The notes beneath the pieces are model-generated. The model saw only the letters and a program-made list of their open reading frames with translations, searched no databases and was not told the DNA's origin. From NCBI RefSeq assembly GCF_026341855.1, contig NZ_JAPENW010000001.1, positions 496,001 through 560,000 of the forward strand: a stretch of 64,000 nucleotides of DNA. Reading direction: 5' to 3'. Origin of the DNA: Streptomyces sp. NBC_00568 (GTDB taxonomy: Bacteria; Actinomycetota; Actinomycetes; Streptomycetales; Streptomycetaceae). Shown here piece by piece: positions 30,908 through 40,501 of this stretch. The position numbers and the translations under genes were made by a program. Every line of letters begins with the position of its first letter. Positions within the stretch are counted from its first letter, which is position 1.

Positions 30908-33586
30908 TCAGAACTCGCCCGGTGCCCCCAGGCCCGTCAGCGCGCCGACCGGGTCGAGGTCGGGGGTGCCGCGGGGCCACCAGTCGTCGTGGCCCGGCTC
31001 GGACTCGTAGGCGTACCACAGGCCGTTCCGGCCGAGGCGGAGCTGGGCGTCGCCGCGCGGGTGGGTGAGGTGGTTGCGCCAGGGGCGGAAGGCGGGAAGG
31101 TCGGCGGCCAGCAGCAGCGGCCGGGCCCGGTCGAACCGGCCCGCCGGAGGGTCCCAGGGTTCCTCGAGCACGCTGAGCGCCTCGAACCCGCCCTGCCGCC
31201 AGGCCGCGACGGCCCGCGCCAGGTCGGCCGGCGTACGACCGGTCGCGGAGGCGAGCGAGGAGTAGAGGGCTCGGGTGGCGGCGGTGAGACCCGAACCGGG
31301 GCGGGCCGCGGCGATACGCACCGCGTCCTGCCAGAGCGTCAGCTCCGCGACGGGATCGCGGCCCGAGGTGAGCAGCGCGTGCGCGCGGGCGGCCGCGTCC
31401 GTGGCCAACTGATCCAGCGCGAACGGGTCCGGGCCGCCCGGCGCGCCCGGGTAGGTCGGCGGCTGCTCGGGATGCGCGGGCGGCGGCAGCGGGGCGGGGA
31501 GAGGGGGCAGCACGCGCCGCGCGACGGCGTCACGGGCGCGCACGCCGGGCAGCGGTGCCGGCTCCCGCTCCTGGGCGGCACGGGCCGCGCGGGCGGCGTT
31601 GCGCCGGGACAGCGCGTCCAGCAGCTCGCGTTCACCACGGCCGCGCAACAGCAGCAGGACGAACGGGTCCTGGTCCAGCAGCCGCGCCATCTGATAGCAG
31701 AGCGCGGCCGCGTGCTTGCAGGGGTGGCCGAAGTCGGGGCAGCTGCAGTGCGGTTCGAGTTCGCCGGGGCCGGGGAGCAGGTCGACGCCGCAGTCCGCGA
31801 GCGACCTGGGCATCTCCTTGTCGAGCAGTGCGGCGATGTGTCCGGGGCGCTCGGCGGCCGCGTCGAGAAAACGGTCCCAGTCGTCGTCGGCCAGCGTCCG
31901 CACCCGCACCTGGACGCGGTACGGCCGCGGGCGGCTGCCGTGCACATACGCGAGCACCAGGCCCGGGGTGACGGTGATGGCGTCGACGTACCCCTGCCCG
32001 GCGTACCTCCGCCCGCGCGCCAACCGCGCCGCGTCCAGCGCCCCTTCCTCCAGCGCCCCGACCCAGGCGTTGCCCCACCACGTCTCCGCGAACGCGTCGG
32101 CCTCCGGAACCCGCGCGGGGAAGCGCGGGAACGTACGGCGCAACTCACCGTCGCGGCCGGGGGATGCCATGGAACGGGGAAGCCGCTCGGCGGGGACGGC
32201 GGCGGCCGGTCTGCCGAACGGGGTGTGGGCGTCGGCCGGCGAGTGGGGAGCGGGGTGAGCCCGGCGCGGCCCGGGCGTTGCCTCGCGGGCGGTCCCGGGG
32301 GCGAACTCGGACGGCGTGGGCCGAACGGTCGGGGACTCCGGGTGCGGGGTCTCACCGTGGAGGAACGCCGGGTCGAGGGACCCTGGACGGAGGGGCCCGG
32401 AGGCGAAGGAGTCGGTGGCGGAGGAGTCGGTGGCAGAGGGCTCGGGGTCGAGAGATCCCGAGGTGAAGGAGTCGGTGGCCGCCCCTGTGTCGCGCTCGGC
32501 CGCGGGGTGCGCGGGTTCCCCATGGCCCCGGTCACGAATGGCCTCACCGGTGGCGTCGGCCGGGTGCGCCGCTCCGGTGTCGGCGGGATGCGCCGGGTGT
32601 CCGGTGACGGCGGCCACGTCGGGGGGCAGCTGGAAGGCACCCGCGAGCAGATCGCGCAGTTCCCGCGCCCGGGATTCCCGGTCCGTGTTCGCGGGGTCGA
32701 CGGGACTCCGTCGCCCCCGGGAGCCGGTCGACGACGTCCTGGCGGACCGGCGCCGTGGGCCGACTCCCTTGCCCGCGGCTTCTGTTGCTCCTCCCCCGTC
32801 GCCCTCCTTCCCCTCCGTCCCCTCCGTCCGAACTCGCCTCGCCTCGTCCCGCGCGGCGCGCAACGCCTCGCGGGCGATGTCACCAGGGCGTGCGCCTCCC
32901 GCGGTCCCCGCGCCGGAACGCCCGGCCGACGGGTGCTCCGTCACTTCCGCAGGCTCCGTCGAGATCTCGGCGGAGCGGGCGGGGCGCTGACCCGAGCCGG
33001 CCTCGGCGGCACCGTCGGACACGGGAAGCGGCACATCGCCCACGTCACGCACATCGCCCACGCGAGCACCGGCATCGGTCCCGGGGGCGGGGTCGGTCTC
33101 GGGGTCGGAATCCGCGTCGGAGTCGGTGGCCGCATCCGGGTACGCGTCCGAACCCGCACTCTCCCCGACCCGGACGCCGGTCCCCTCCGCGGCACCGGCA
33201 CCGGCGGCCTTCGCTGCCGCGGTCGCCCGTCGCAGGGCCTCGCGGGCCGCGTCACTCGGCCTGGCTCCCGGAGAGGGCGCCTCCTCGGGCACGGTGGGCG
33301 CCGCGGAGGAAGCGGGTGCCGAAGGCCGGGTGGACGAGATGGACGACGTACCGGTGACCGCTTCCCGCGCGGCGCGCGCACCCGCGTGCCCGTCGGCCGC
33401 CGGAGTCTCCCGCGCGTCCCGTCCGTCCCTCCCCTCGCGCTCCTTCTCCCGGGCGGCACGCAACGCCCGACGAGCCTCGTCGGCCGGCCGGTCCCCGGTC
33501 GCGGGACGCGGCCGACCGGCGCCGTCGGCCCACTCGCCGCTCCCGGCCTCCGAGGCGCGACGCTCCTCCCCCTCGGTGCCGCTCAT
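30908..33586 (-). CDS. SWIM zinc-finger protein coupled to SNF2 helicase
   Basis: An 892-residue protein. Residues 1-490 are disordered and rich in Ala, Glu, Arg, Asp and Thr. Three copies of an 18-residue charged helix occur there: RPADEARRALRAAREKER (33-50), RPSDAAREALRRATAAAK (109-126) and RPGDIAREALRAARDEAR (233-250). The folded part begins near RRTFPRFPARVPEADAFAET with WWGNAWVGALEE. The SWIM motif (C-x-C-xn-C-x-H) is CSCPDFGHPCKH around 612-623. GTG/ATG use was settled by the 4-base overlap with the helicase stop (33583-33586). SWIM domains bind DNA or proteins, so it is probably the helicase's obligate partner. Confidence 0.9.
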   Translation of the reverse strand: MSGTEGEERRASEAGSGEWADGAGRPRPATGDRPADEARRALRAAREKEREGRDGRDARETPAADGHAGARAAREAVTGTSSISSTRPSAPASSAAPTVPEEAPSPGARPSDAAREALRRATAAAKAAGAGAAEGTGVRVGESAGSDAYPDAATDSDADSDPETDPAPGTDAGARVGDVRDVGDVPLPVSDGAAEAGSGQRPARSAEISTEPAEVTEHPSAGRSGAGTAGGARPGDIAREALRAARDEARRVRTEGTEGKEGDGGGATEAAGKGVGPRRRSARTSSTGSRGRRSPVDPANTDRESRARELRDLLAGAFQLPPDVAAVTGHPAHPADTGAAHPADATGEAIRDRGHGEPAHPAAERDTGAATDSFTSGSLDPEPSATDSSATDSFASGPLRPGSLDPAFLHGETPHPESPTVRPTPSEFAPGTAREATPGPRRAHPAPHSPADAHTPFGRPAAAVPAERLPRSMASPGRDGELRRTFPRFPARVPEADAFAETWWGNAWVGALEEGALDAARLARGRRYAGQGYVDAITVTPGLVLAYVHGSRPRPYRVQVRVRTLADDDWDRFLDAAAERPGHIAALLDKEMPRSLADCGVDLLPGPGELEPHCSCPDFGHPCKHAAALCYQMARLLDQDPFVLLLLRGRGERELLDALSRRNAARAARAAQEREPAPLPGVRARDAVARRVLPPLPAPLPPPAHPEQPPTYPGAPGGPDPFALDQLATDAAARAHALLTSGRDPVAELTLWQDAVRIAAARPGSGLTAATRALYSSLASATGRTPADLARAVAAWRQGGFEALSVLEEPWDPPAGRFDRARPLLLAADLPAFRPWRNHLTHPRGDAQLRLGRNGLWYAYESEPGHDDWWPRGTPDLDPVGALTGLGAPGEF

Positions 33587-36500
33587 GTCGGCCTCCGAAG
33601 CGATACGAGGTCCGACAGCTCACGGTCGGTCAGTTCCGTCAGGGACGCCTCGCCGGAGCCGAGGATCGCGTCGGCGAGGGCTCGCTTGGCTTCGAGCATC
33701 TCGGCGATGCGGTCCTCCACCGTGCCCTCGGTGATGAGGCGGTGGACCTGGACGGGCTGGGTCTGGCCGATGCGGTACGCGCGGTCGGTGGCCTGCTCCT
33801 CGACCGCGGGGTTCCACCAGCGGTCGAAGTGCACGACATGGCCCGCGCGGGTGAGGTTCAGGCCGGTGCCGGCGGCCTTGAGGGACAGCACGAGGACCGG
33901 GGTCGCCCCGCTCTGGAAGCGGTCCACCATGCGTTCGCGCTCGGCGACCGGTGTGCCGCCGTGCAGGAGCTCGACGGGGACGGCGCGGGCCGTCAGGTGT
34001 GCGGTGATGAGGCGGGCCATGCCCACGTACTGCGTGAAGACCAGTGCGGAGCCGTCCTCGGCGAGCAGCGTGTCCAGCAGCTCGTCGAGCAGTGCCAGTT
34101 TGCCGGAGCGGGCGGAGGGGCCGTGGGCTGCGGCCTGCGCGTCCTCCTTCAGGAAGAGCGCCGGGTGGTTGCAGATCTGTTTGAGGGAGGTCAGGAGCTT
34201 GAGGACCAGTCCCCTGCGGGCGATGCCGTCGGTGGTCTCGATCGCCAGCAGGGATTCGCGGACGACCGCTTCATAGAGCGAGGCCTGTTCGCGGGTCAGC
34301 GGGACGGGGTGGTCCGTCTCCGTCTTGGGCGGGAGCTCGGGGACGATTCCGGGGTCGGACTTCTTGCGGCGGAGCAGGAACGGGCGGATCAGCCGGGCCA
34401 GTCGGGCCACGGCCTCGTCGTCCTCGCCGTTCTCCACGGCGCGCGCGTGCCGGGCGCGGAAGGACTTGAGGGGGCCGAGCAGCCCCGGGGTCGTCCAGTC
34501 CAGCAGGGCCCACAGCTCGGAGAGGTTGTTCTCCACGGGTGTGCCGGTGAGTGCCACGCGCGCGGGGGCCGGGATCGTCCGCAGGGCCTTCGCCGTCGCC
34601 GAGTACGGGTTCTTGACGTGCTGTGCTTCGTCGGCGACGACCATGCCCCAGGGCTGGTCGGCGAGGTGGGGGGCGGCCGACCGCATCGTGCCGTACGTGG
34701 TGAGGACGAAGCCGCCGTCGAGACCTTCGAGGGTGCGGTCGGGGCCGTGGAAGCGGCGCACCGGGACGCCGGGCGCGAAACGGGTGATCTCCCGCTGCCA
34801 GTTGCCGAGGAGCGACGCGGGGCAGATCACCAGGGTCGGTTCGCTGCGGGACCGCCGCAGGTGGAGCGCGATGAGCGTGACGGTCTTGCCGAGTCCCATG
34901 TCGTCGGCGAGGCAGCCGCCGAGCCCGAGGGAGGTCATGAGGTCCAGCCAGGCGAGGCCGCGGAGTTGGTAGTCCCGCAGGCGGGCATCCAGGCCGGGGG
35001 GCGGCTCGACGGGGGTCACGCCCGCCGTGAGGCGGTCGCGCAGCGCGGCCAGCGCGCCGACCGGCACCGCCTCGACCGTCTCGCCGTCGACCTCGGCGGT
35101 TCCGGTGAGCGCGACGGAGAGGGCGTCGACGGGGTCGAGCAGGCCCAGTTCGCGCTTGCGGGCCTTGCGGACGAGCGCCGGGTCGACCAGGACCCACTGG
35201 TCGCGCAGCCGGACGACCGGCCGGTGGGACTCGGCCAGGGCATCCATCTCGGCCTCGCTGAGCGGATCTCCGCCGAGGGCCAGCTGCCAGCGGAACTGGA
35301 GGAGTTCCTCGCTCTCGAAGAATCCGGTCCCGTCGGTCGCCGACCCCGGCGCGGGGCGCACCACCGCGGCGGCGCTCAGGTCGTGGGCCAGGTCCCGGGG
35401 CCAGTGCACGGCGACTCCGGCCGCGCCGAGGCGGGTCGCCGCGACCCCGAGCAGATCCGACAGCTCCTCCTCGGAGAGGGCGAGCACATCGGGCACGTCC
35501 TGTCCGGACAGGCGGTCCAGGGGTGGCCAGACCCGGGCGGCGCGACGGACGGCGAGGGCGGCGTCGACGCGCGCGCGGGGTCCGAAGACCTCGTCGGCGT
35601 CGCCGGCCCACAGGGCGGCGGCGTCGACGACGAGGGTGGGGTCGGCGAGGCTGTGCACCTGGACGACGGCGGCGCCCGCGCGGCGCGCTCCCTCACCGTC
35701 GTCGAAGAGCTGGTGGGCGGACAGGTCCAGGCGCAGCGAGATCCGTACGCCCGCGTCCATGCCCGCGGCGACCTCGGCGGCCCAGTCGTGGGCGCCGGCC
35801 AGCCGCTGCGGCTCACGCGCCGCGAAGGGGCTGCCGGAGGTGTACGGCGCGGCCGGGGTGCGCGGCAGTGTGTCGGCGACCGCGTCCAGGAAGGAGCGCA
35901 TCAGCGCTTCCGGCTCGGGCAGGCGGACCGGTCCCTTGCCGGGCAGCGGTACGGCGTGTCCTTCGTACGGGAGGGCCGCGGCGACCGACCTCAGGTGGGC
36001 GATGTCGTCCTGGTCCAGCGGGCCCGCGCGCCAGGAGTCGAAGCCGTCGGGGGTGAGCCCCGGCAGCAGTCGCCCGCGCGCGACGAGACGCAGCGCGTGC
36101 AGCGCGGCGGCGCCCCAGCAGGCGGTGGCGGGATGCGCCGCGGGGTTCCGGCGGGCCCCCGCGAGCAGGGGGAGGGCTTCGCCGACGGAGAGCGTCAGCG
36201 CGGGCACGGTGCCCCTGCGGACTCCTGAGCCGTGCGGTCGTACGACCGTCAGTTCGGTGTGCTCGCGCGCGGACGCTCCCGCGCGGTGTGCGGCCGACGG
36301 CGCGCCTTCGGGGTGCTCCCCCGTCGGCCCGCTCTCCCCATGCTCCTCGGTGGGCAGTGGGTCGCCCTCCGGGTCCCAGAACGCGATCCGTCCCTCGCGG
36401 GGCAGCGGCGCGGGCAGGAAGACGGCGGCGAGCCGCACGGAGGGCGGCTCGCCGGGAAGCGGCCGCGCCGTGAGCTCGCGCGCCGAGGGATCCGTCGCGG

Positions 36501-36588
36501 ACGCGGAGCGTGCCCGTGCCGGGTGCGCCCCGGCGGAAGGAACCCGCTCGGCCACCACGTCCACCCCGTCCCGCATACGCCCGGTCAC
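33583..36588 (-). CDS. SNF2-family DEAD/DEAH-type helicase/translocase
   Basis: About 1001 residues. A long N-terminal region (SNF2-associated, DUF3670-like in general arrangement) precedes the motor. Walker A is LADDMGLGKT (about residue 560), motif II is VVADEAQH (about 652), then ALTGTPVENNLSELWALLDW. The second RecA domain has LVFTQYVGMARL, LSLKAAGTGLNLTRAGHVVH and ATDRAYRIGQTQPVQVHR. It would translocate on DNA and remodel nucleoprotein. I chose GTG 36586-36588 because GAGGGG is six bases upstream; ATG 36574-36576 is the alternative. It is translationally coupled to the SWIM gene. Confidence 0.92.
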   Translation of the reverse strand: MTGRMRDGVDVVAERVPSAGAHPARARSASATDPSARELTARPLPGEPPSVRLAAVFLPAPLPREGRIAFWDPEGDPLPTEEHGESGPTGEHPEGAPSAAHRAGASAREHTELTVVRPHGSGVRRGTVPALTLSVGEALPLLAGARRNPAAHPATACWGAAALHALRLVARGRLLPGLTPDGFDSWRAGPLDQDDIAHLRSVAAALPYEGHAVPLPGKGPVRLPEPEALMRSFLDAVADTLPRTPAAPYTSGSPFAAREPQRLAGAHDWAAEVAAGMDAGVRISLRLDLSAHQLFDDGEGARRAGAAVVQVHSLADPTLVVDAAALWAGDADEVFGPRARVDAALAVRRAARVWPPLDRLSGQDVPDVLALSEEELSDLLGVAATRLGAAGVAVHWPRDLAHDLSAAAVVRPAPGSATDGTGFFESEELLQFRWQLALGGDPLSEAEMDALAESHRPVVRLRDQWVLVDPALVRKARKRELGLLDPVDALSVALTGTAEVDGETVEAVPVGALAALRDRLTAGVTPVEPPPGLDARLRDYQLRGLAWLDLMTSLGLGGCLADDMGLGKTVTLIALHLRRSRSEPTLVICPASLLGNWQREITRFAPGVPVRRFHGPDRTLEGLDGGFVLTTYGTMRSAAPHLADQPWGMVVADEAQHVKNPYSATAKALRTIPAPARVALTGTPVENNLSELWALLDWTTPGLLGPLKSFRARHARAVENGEDDEAVARLARLIRPFLLRRKKSDPGIVPELPPKTETDHPVPLTREQASLYEAVVRESLLAIETTDGIARRGLVLKLLTSLKQICNHPALFLKEDAQAAAHGPSARSGKLALLDELLDTLLAEDGSALVFTQYVGMARLITAHLTARAVPVELLHGGTPVAERERMVDRFQSGATPVLVLSLKAAGTGLNLTRAGHVVHFDRWWNPAVEEQATDRAYRIGQTQPVQVHRLITEGTVEDRIAEMLEAKRALADAILGSGEASLTELTDRELSDLVSLRRPT

Positions 36589-36735
36589 CTCCCGCCCCTC
36601 GGTCGAATCAGTTGTCTTCGACTCTACGGGCGGGGTCTGACAATCGGCTCCCACGGCCGCGCCGCGCGGGCGCGGGCCGTCCGCGGGGCGGGCCGGGACA
36701 CGTGCGCCTCGGGACGCGACCGGTGCGGGGGCGGG

Positions 36736-37317
36736 CTACGGGATCGTGCGCGAGACGACGTACACCATGGGGTGTCCGGGCTCGGAGCGGTTCACGACGA
36801 TGTCCTGGGTGGGCGCGGGGTCCTTCTGCTTGTGGACGAGTCCCCACCAGGGACCGGGTCCCGTGAACTCCCAGCCGACGACCTTCTGGTCGCGGCCGTT
36901 GATGGTGACGTCGCCCTTCTCCAGGGCGTCACGGCTGGTGCCGACGTCCGCGAGGAACTTGTCGAGGCCCGCCTCGTTCGTGCCGAACTGGACGTAGAGC
37001 CGACTGGTCTTCCAGTTGTTCGTCTCGTAGTACGCGACGTCGGTGGACCTGCCCGGGATGGGCACCTGGTAGAGGCGGCGCTGGACGCGCGAGGGCCAGC
37101 CCGAGGTGAGGCCGGTCGCCGAGTACTTCTCCTCCTTGTCCTTGCCGCTGTCGCGGCTCTGGTTGGCGGAGATCACCAGGTAGCCGGCCGGTACGCCGAT
37201 GAGCAGCACGATGATCAGCAGCGTCAGGGCGCGGCGGCGGACCTTGTGGCGCGGGTCCTCCGGCGGCCGCTGTGGCTCGTCCGGGGGCGACGCCTGGCGT
37301 GGCAGCGAGGCCGTCAC
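36736..37317 (-). CDS. Single-pass membrane protein linked to ROK kinase
   Basis: A 193-residue protein. A basic N-terminus and one membrane helix (about 29-48: ALTLLIIVLLIGVPAGYLVI) precede an extracytoplasmic domain of about 140 residues (LTSGWPSRVQRRLYQVPIP, YYETNNWKTSRLYVQFGT, then VVGWEFTGPGPWWGLVHKQK). I do not recognise the family. The GTG start overlaps the ROK kinase stop by 4 bases (GTGA at 37314-37317), so it is the last gene of the sugar operon. Its position suggests an envelope-side role with that transporter, but nothing more specific can be read. Confidence 0.85.
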   Translation of the reverse strand: MTASLPRQASPPDEPQRPPEDPRHKVRRRALTLLIIVLLIGVPAGYLVISANQSRDSGKDKEEKYSATGLTSGWPSRVQRRLYQVPIPGRSTDVAYYETNNWKTSRLYVQFGTNEAGLDKFLADVGTSRDALEKGDVTINGRDQKVVGWEFTGPGPWWGLVHKQKDPAPTQDIVVNRSEPGHPMVYVVSRTIP

Positions 37318-38495
37318 AGCGACTCCTGGGTGCGACGGGACTCGGCGTAGCGCTCGTACCGTTCGTAGCGCTCCACGCGACGGCGCTTGGCGCGCCGGAA
37401 GCGGCGGGCGACCAGGCGCGCGAGGTCCGCGGCGCCGACCATGCCGGCCTCGGGGCCGAGCTGGGCGCGCGCGATCCGTGCCTCGGGGCGGTAGCCGCGG
37501 CCCGTGAGGTGCCTGCGGAAGGCCTCGCGCGCGGGGCCGATCAGCAGGTCGTCGGCCGCGCTGACACCGCCGCCGATGACGAAGCAGGAGGGGTCGAGGG
37601 CGGCGGCCAGGTTGGCGATGCCGACGCCGAGCCACTGACCGATGTCCTGGAGGAGTTCGACGCACATGGCGTCGCCCTCGCGGGCCAGCTCGGTGATCAT
37701 CGGGCCGGTGATCTCCCCGATGTTGCCCTTGACGTGCTCGATGATCCCGTACGCCACCGGGGAGTCGGCGGCGGCGAGCTCGCGGGCCTCGCGGACCAGC
37801 GCGTTGCCGGAGCTGTACTGCTCCCAGCAGCCGCGGTTGCCGCACGGGCAGCGGTGGCCGCCGGGCACGACCTGCATATGGCCGAACTCGCCGGCGACAC
37901 CGAACTTGCCGCGCTTGACCTGGCCGTCCTCCAGGATCGCGCCGCCGATGCCGGTACCGAGCGTGATCATCACGAGGTGGTCCTCGCCGCGCCCGGCGCC
38001 GAAGCGCCACTCGGCCCAGGCGGCGGCGTTGGCGTCGTTGTCGACCAGGACGGGCACGGCGAGCCGCCCCGCGAGGCGGTCGCGCAGCGGCTCGTTGCGC
38101 CAGGACAGGTGGGGGGCGAACAGGATGCGGTTGCGCTCCGCGTCGACCCAGCCGGCCGCGCCGATGCCGACGGCGTGCACGTCGTGCCGGTCGGAGAGGT
38201 CCAGCACCAGTTCGACGATGGTGTCCTCGACGACCTTGGGGCTCTTGGACTTGTCCGGCGTCTCGGCGCGGACCTTCTCCAGGATGTTGCCGTCGGCGTC
38301 CACGACGCCCGCCATCACCTTCGTGCCGCCGATGTCGATGCCGACGGTGGGGACGCGGGGTGCCGTCAGATGGGAACGGCGCTCGCGTGTCCCCACGGTC
38401 CGCAGGACGGTGGCCCGCGCGGAGCCGATGGGGGTGCCCCCCGCTCGAGCGGAGCCGAGAGCTCGGGGGAGCGCGAGGTCGCGGTAGGTGCTCAT
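37314..38495 (-). CDS. ROK-family sugar kinase (glucokinase-like)
   Basis: A 393-residue kinase. The phosphate loop is VGIDIGGTKVMAGVVD, the catalytic Asp is in VLVDNDANAAAWAE, and GTGIGGAILEDG follows. The ROK zinc motif is CPCGNRGCWEQ, preceded by GEFGHMQVVPGGHRC. There is no N-terminal helix-turn-helix, so it is an enzyme, not a repressor. The first 45 residues are not part of the fold. They include a segment encoded by a palindromic repeat (38430-38475). The C-terminus ends in a basic tail (RRFRRAKRRRVERYERYERY). Downstream of a sugar ABC transporter, it would phosphorylate the imported sugar. Confidence 0.92.
   Translation of the reverse strand: MSTYRDLALPRALGSARAGGTPIGSARATVLRTVGTRERRSHLTAPRVPTVGIDIGGTKVMAGVVDADGNILEKVRAETPDKSKSPKVVEDTIVELVLDLSDRHDVHAVGIGAAGWVDAERNRILFAPHLSWRNEPLRDRLAGRLAVPVLVDNDANAAAWAEWRFGAGRGEDHLVMITLGTGIGGAILEDGQVKRGKFGVAGEFGHMQVVPGGHRCPCGNRGCWEQYSSGNALVREARELAAADSPVAYGIIEHVKGNIGEITGPMITELAREGDAMCVELLQDIGQWLGVGIANLAAALDPSCFVIGGGVSAADDLLIGPAREAFRRHLTGRGYRPEARIARAQLGPEAGMVGAADLARLVARRFRRAKRRRVERYERYERYAESRRTQESL
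38430..38475. repeat. Palindromic Streptomyces-type repeat inside the ROK gene
   Basis: The block contains CCCCCCGCTCGAGCGG followed by AGCCGAGAGCTCGGGGGAG. The CCCCC/GGGGG ends pair, and CGCTCGAGCG is an inner palindrome. From memory, elements of this form recur in Streptomyces genomes, usually between genes. Here it is in frame and encodes about residues 8-22 of the ROK kinase (ALPRALGSARAGGTP), ahead of the conserved fold. Confidence 0.6.
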
Positions 38496-38624
38496 CGCGC
38501 CGATTCTGCCCTACGCCGCACCGGGGCCGCACCGTGGAAGCGCGGGGACGCGCGTGACCCGTGGGCCGCCCGTGGCCGGTCCCGGCCGGTCGCGGGAGCC
38601 GTTCGGGTCACGGCACGGCCCTCC

Positions 38625-39449
38625 TCACACGGCGCGGTTCTCCAGTTCGTGCCGCAGGTCGTCCAGCTCGCTTCCGCCCGCCATCTGGCGCGTCAGCTCG
38701 TCCAGCGTGATCCCGTCCCGGGTGTAGCTGCCCGACATGGTTCCGCGCTTCAGCAGGACAAAACGGTCGCCCACCAGGTACGCGTGATGCGGATTGTGGG
38801 TGATGAACACGACACCCAGTCCGGCGTCCCGTGCGGCGGCCACATATTTGAGGACCACGCCGGACTGCTTCACGCCGAGGGCGGCGGTGGGCTCGTCGAG
38901 GACCAGGGCCTTGGCGCCGAAATGGACGGCACGGGCGATCGCCACGCACTGCCGCTCTCCTCCGGAGAGGGTGCCGATCGGCTGGTCGACGTCACGGAGG
39001 TCGATACCCATGCGCAGGAGTTCCGCGTGGGTCGTCCGCCGCATGAGGTCGACGTCCAGGTGCTTGAACGGACCGAATCCCTTCCGCGGCTCGGAGCCGA
39101 GGAAGAAGTTCCGCCAGACCGGCATCAGCGGGACGACGGCGAGGTCCTGGTAGACGGTGGCGATGCCTCGGTCCAGGGCCTCGCGCGGGGACGAGAGCCG
39201 GGTCTCCTCGCCCTCGACGCGCAGGGTGCCCGCGTCGTGCTGGTGCCGGCCAGCGATGATCTTGATGAGGGTGGACTTGCCCGCGCCGTTGTCACCGAGC
39301 ACGCAGGTGATCTCCCCGGCGCGGACCTCCAGCGACACCCCTTCGAGGGCGCGGATGTTGCCGTAGTACTTGCTGACGTCGTCGAGCTCGACGAGCGGCG
39401 TGCCGTCCGTGGCGGCGGGTTCCTCGGCCATGTGCGTGTCCGTCGTCAC
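38625..39449 (-). CDS. Sugar ABC transporter ATPase (single-domain, Frc/Rbs type)
   Basis: A 274-residue ATPase: Walker [10 protein letters not shown], signature [14 protein letters not shown], Walker [13 protein letters not shown], switch His in [16 protein letters not shown]. Unlike RbsA or XylG, it has one nucleotide-binding domain, as in FrcA, so it would work as a homodimer. The GTG start (39447-39449) overlaps the permease stop by 4 bases; an ATG six codons later is the alternative. It energises the permease at 39446-40501. Confidence 0.93.
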   Translation of the reverse strand: MTTDTHMAEEPAATDGTPLVELDDVSKYYGNIRALEGVSLEVRAGEITCVLGDNGAGKSTLIKIIAGRHQHDAGTLRVEGEETRLSSPREALDRGIATVYQDLAVVPLMPVWRNFFLGSEPRKGFGPFKHLDVDLMRRTTHAELLRMGIDLRDVDQPIGTLSGGERQCVAIARAVHFGAKALVLDEPTAALGVKQSGVVLKYVAAARDAGLGVVFITHNPHHAYLVGDRFVLLKRGTMSGSYTRDGITLDELTRQMAGGSELDDLRHELENRAV

Positions 39450-40501
39450 TTCGTCGCCTCCGCGCGCTTGCGGACCCAGTGGTTGAGCAGGGTCGCGAGG
39501 AGCAGCATCACTCCCAGGAAGAACTTGAACCAGTCCGGGTTCCACTCGGCGAACACGATGCCCTTGCTGACCATGCCGAAGATCAGCGCGCCGACGGCCG
39601 CGCCGACCGCGGAGCCGTAGCCGCCGGTGATCAGACAGCCGCCGATGACGGCCGCGATGATGTAGATCAGCTCGTTGCCGACGCCCTCGCCCGACTGCAC
39701 GACGTCGAACGAGAACAACAGGTGCTGGCCGGAGATCCAGGCGCCGAAGGCGACACCCATGTAGAGGCCGATCTTGGTCCTGTCGACCGGGACGCCGACC
39801 GCCCGGGCCGCTTCCTCGCCACCGCCGACGGCGTAGATCCAGTTGCCGACGCGGGTGCGCAGCAGGATCCACGTGGCCACGGCGACCAGGACGAACCACC
39901 ACAGGATGGTGATCTTGAAGTCGAGGCCGCCGATGGTGATCGTCGAGGCGAAGACGTCCTTGGCGGAGGAGAAGCCCTCCATGTCGGAGATCGACTTGGT
40001 GGAGACCGTGCCGCTGATCAGCTTGGTGAAACCGAGGTTCATGCCGGTCAGCATCAGGAAGGTTCCGAGCGTGATGATGAAGCTCGGCGGGTCGGTGCGG
40101 GTCAGCATCACACCGTTGAAGACGCCGATCGCGAGGGTGACGAAGAACGAGACGACCACGCCGACCCAGACGTTCGCCGTCATCTGGTAGCTGAACATCG
40201 ACGAGATCAGCGCGGAGCTGGTCACCATGACGCCCGCGGAGAGGTCGAACTCGCCGCCGATCATCAGCAGCGCGACCGGGACGGCCATGATGCCGATGAC
40301 CGACGCCGCGTACAGGACGGTGCTGAGGCTCGCGGTCCGTACGAAGCTGTCCGCGAAGATCGAGAAGAAGAGGAAGACCGCGACCGCGCCGACCACGGAG
40401 CCGAGCTCGGGGCGGCTCATCAGCTTGCGCAGGGGCGAGGTCTTCAGGAGCCGTTCGTCGGTCCCGGGGCCCGGCGTCGGCGCGGGTGCCGTGGCGGTCA
40501 T
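39446..40501 (-). CDS. Sugar ABC transporter permease (RbsC/XylH type)
   Basis: A 351-residue membrane protein with about ten hydrophobic segments. Family landmarks are [34 protein letters not shown], and the cytoplasmic coupling region [21 protein letters not shown] followed by [15 protein letters not shown]. It forms a homodimeric channel for a monosaccharide. ATG 40499-40501 overlaps the binding-protein stop by 4 bases. Downstream it overlaps the ATPase gene, so the transporter genes are one tightly coupled operon. Confidence 0.94.
   Translation of the reverse strand: MTATAPAPTPGPGTDERLLKTSPLRKLMSRPELGSVVGAVAVFLFFSIFADSFVRTASLSTVLYAASVIGIMAVPVALLMIGGEFDLSAGVMVTSSALISSMFSYQMTANVWVGVVVSFFVTLAIGVFNGVMLTRTDPPSFIITLGTFLMLTGMNLGFTKLISGTVSTKSISDMEGFSSAKDVFASTITIGGLDFKITILWWFVLVAVATWILLRTRVGNWIYAVGGGEEAARAVGVPVDRTKIGLYMGVAFGAWISGQHLLFSFDVVQSGEGVGNELIYIIAAVIGGCLITGGYGSAVGAAVGALIFGMVSKGIVFAEWNPDWFKFFLGVMLLLATLLNHWVRKRAEATK

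Noticed and set aside
33742..36228. An 828-codon open frame opposite the SNF2 helicase gene
   Set aside because: It mirrors the helicase codons, has repetitive Gly/Val/Arg composition and no motifs. The helicase frame has all SNF2 motifs.
36655..36735. A tRNA or small RNA in the gap upstream of the helicase
   Set aside because: No cloverleaf, CCA end or conserved T-loop could be found here or in any other gap. The gap is short and plain.
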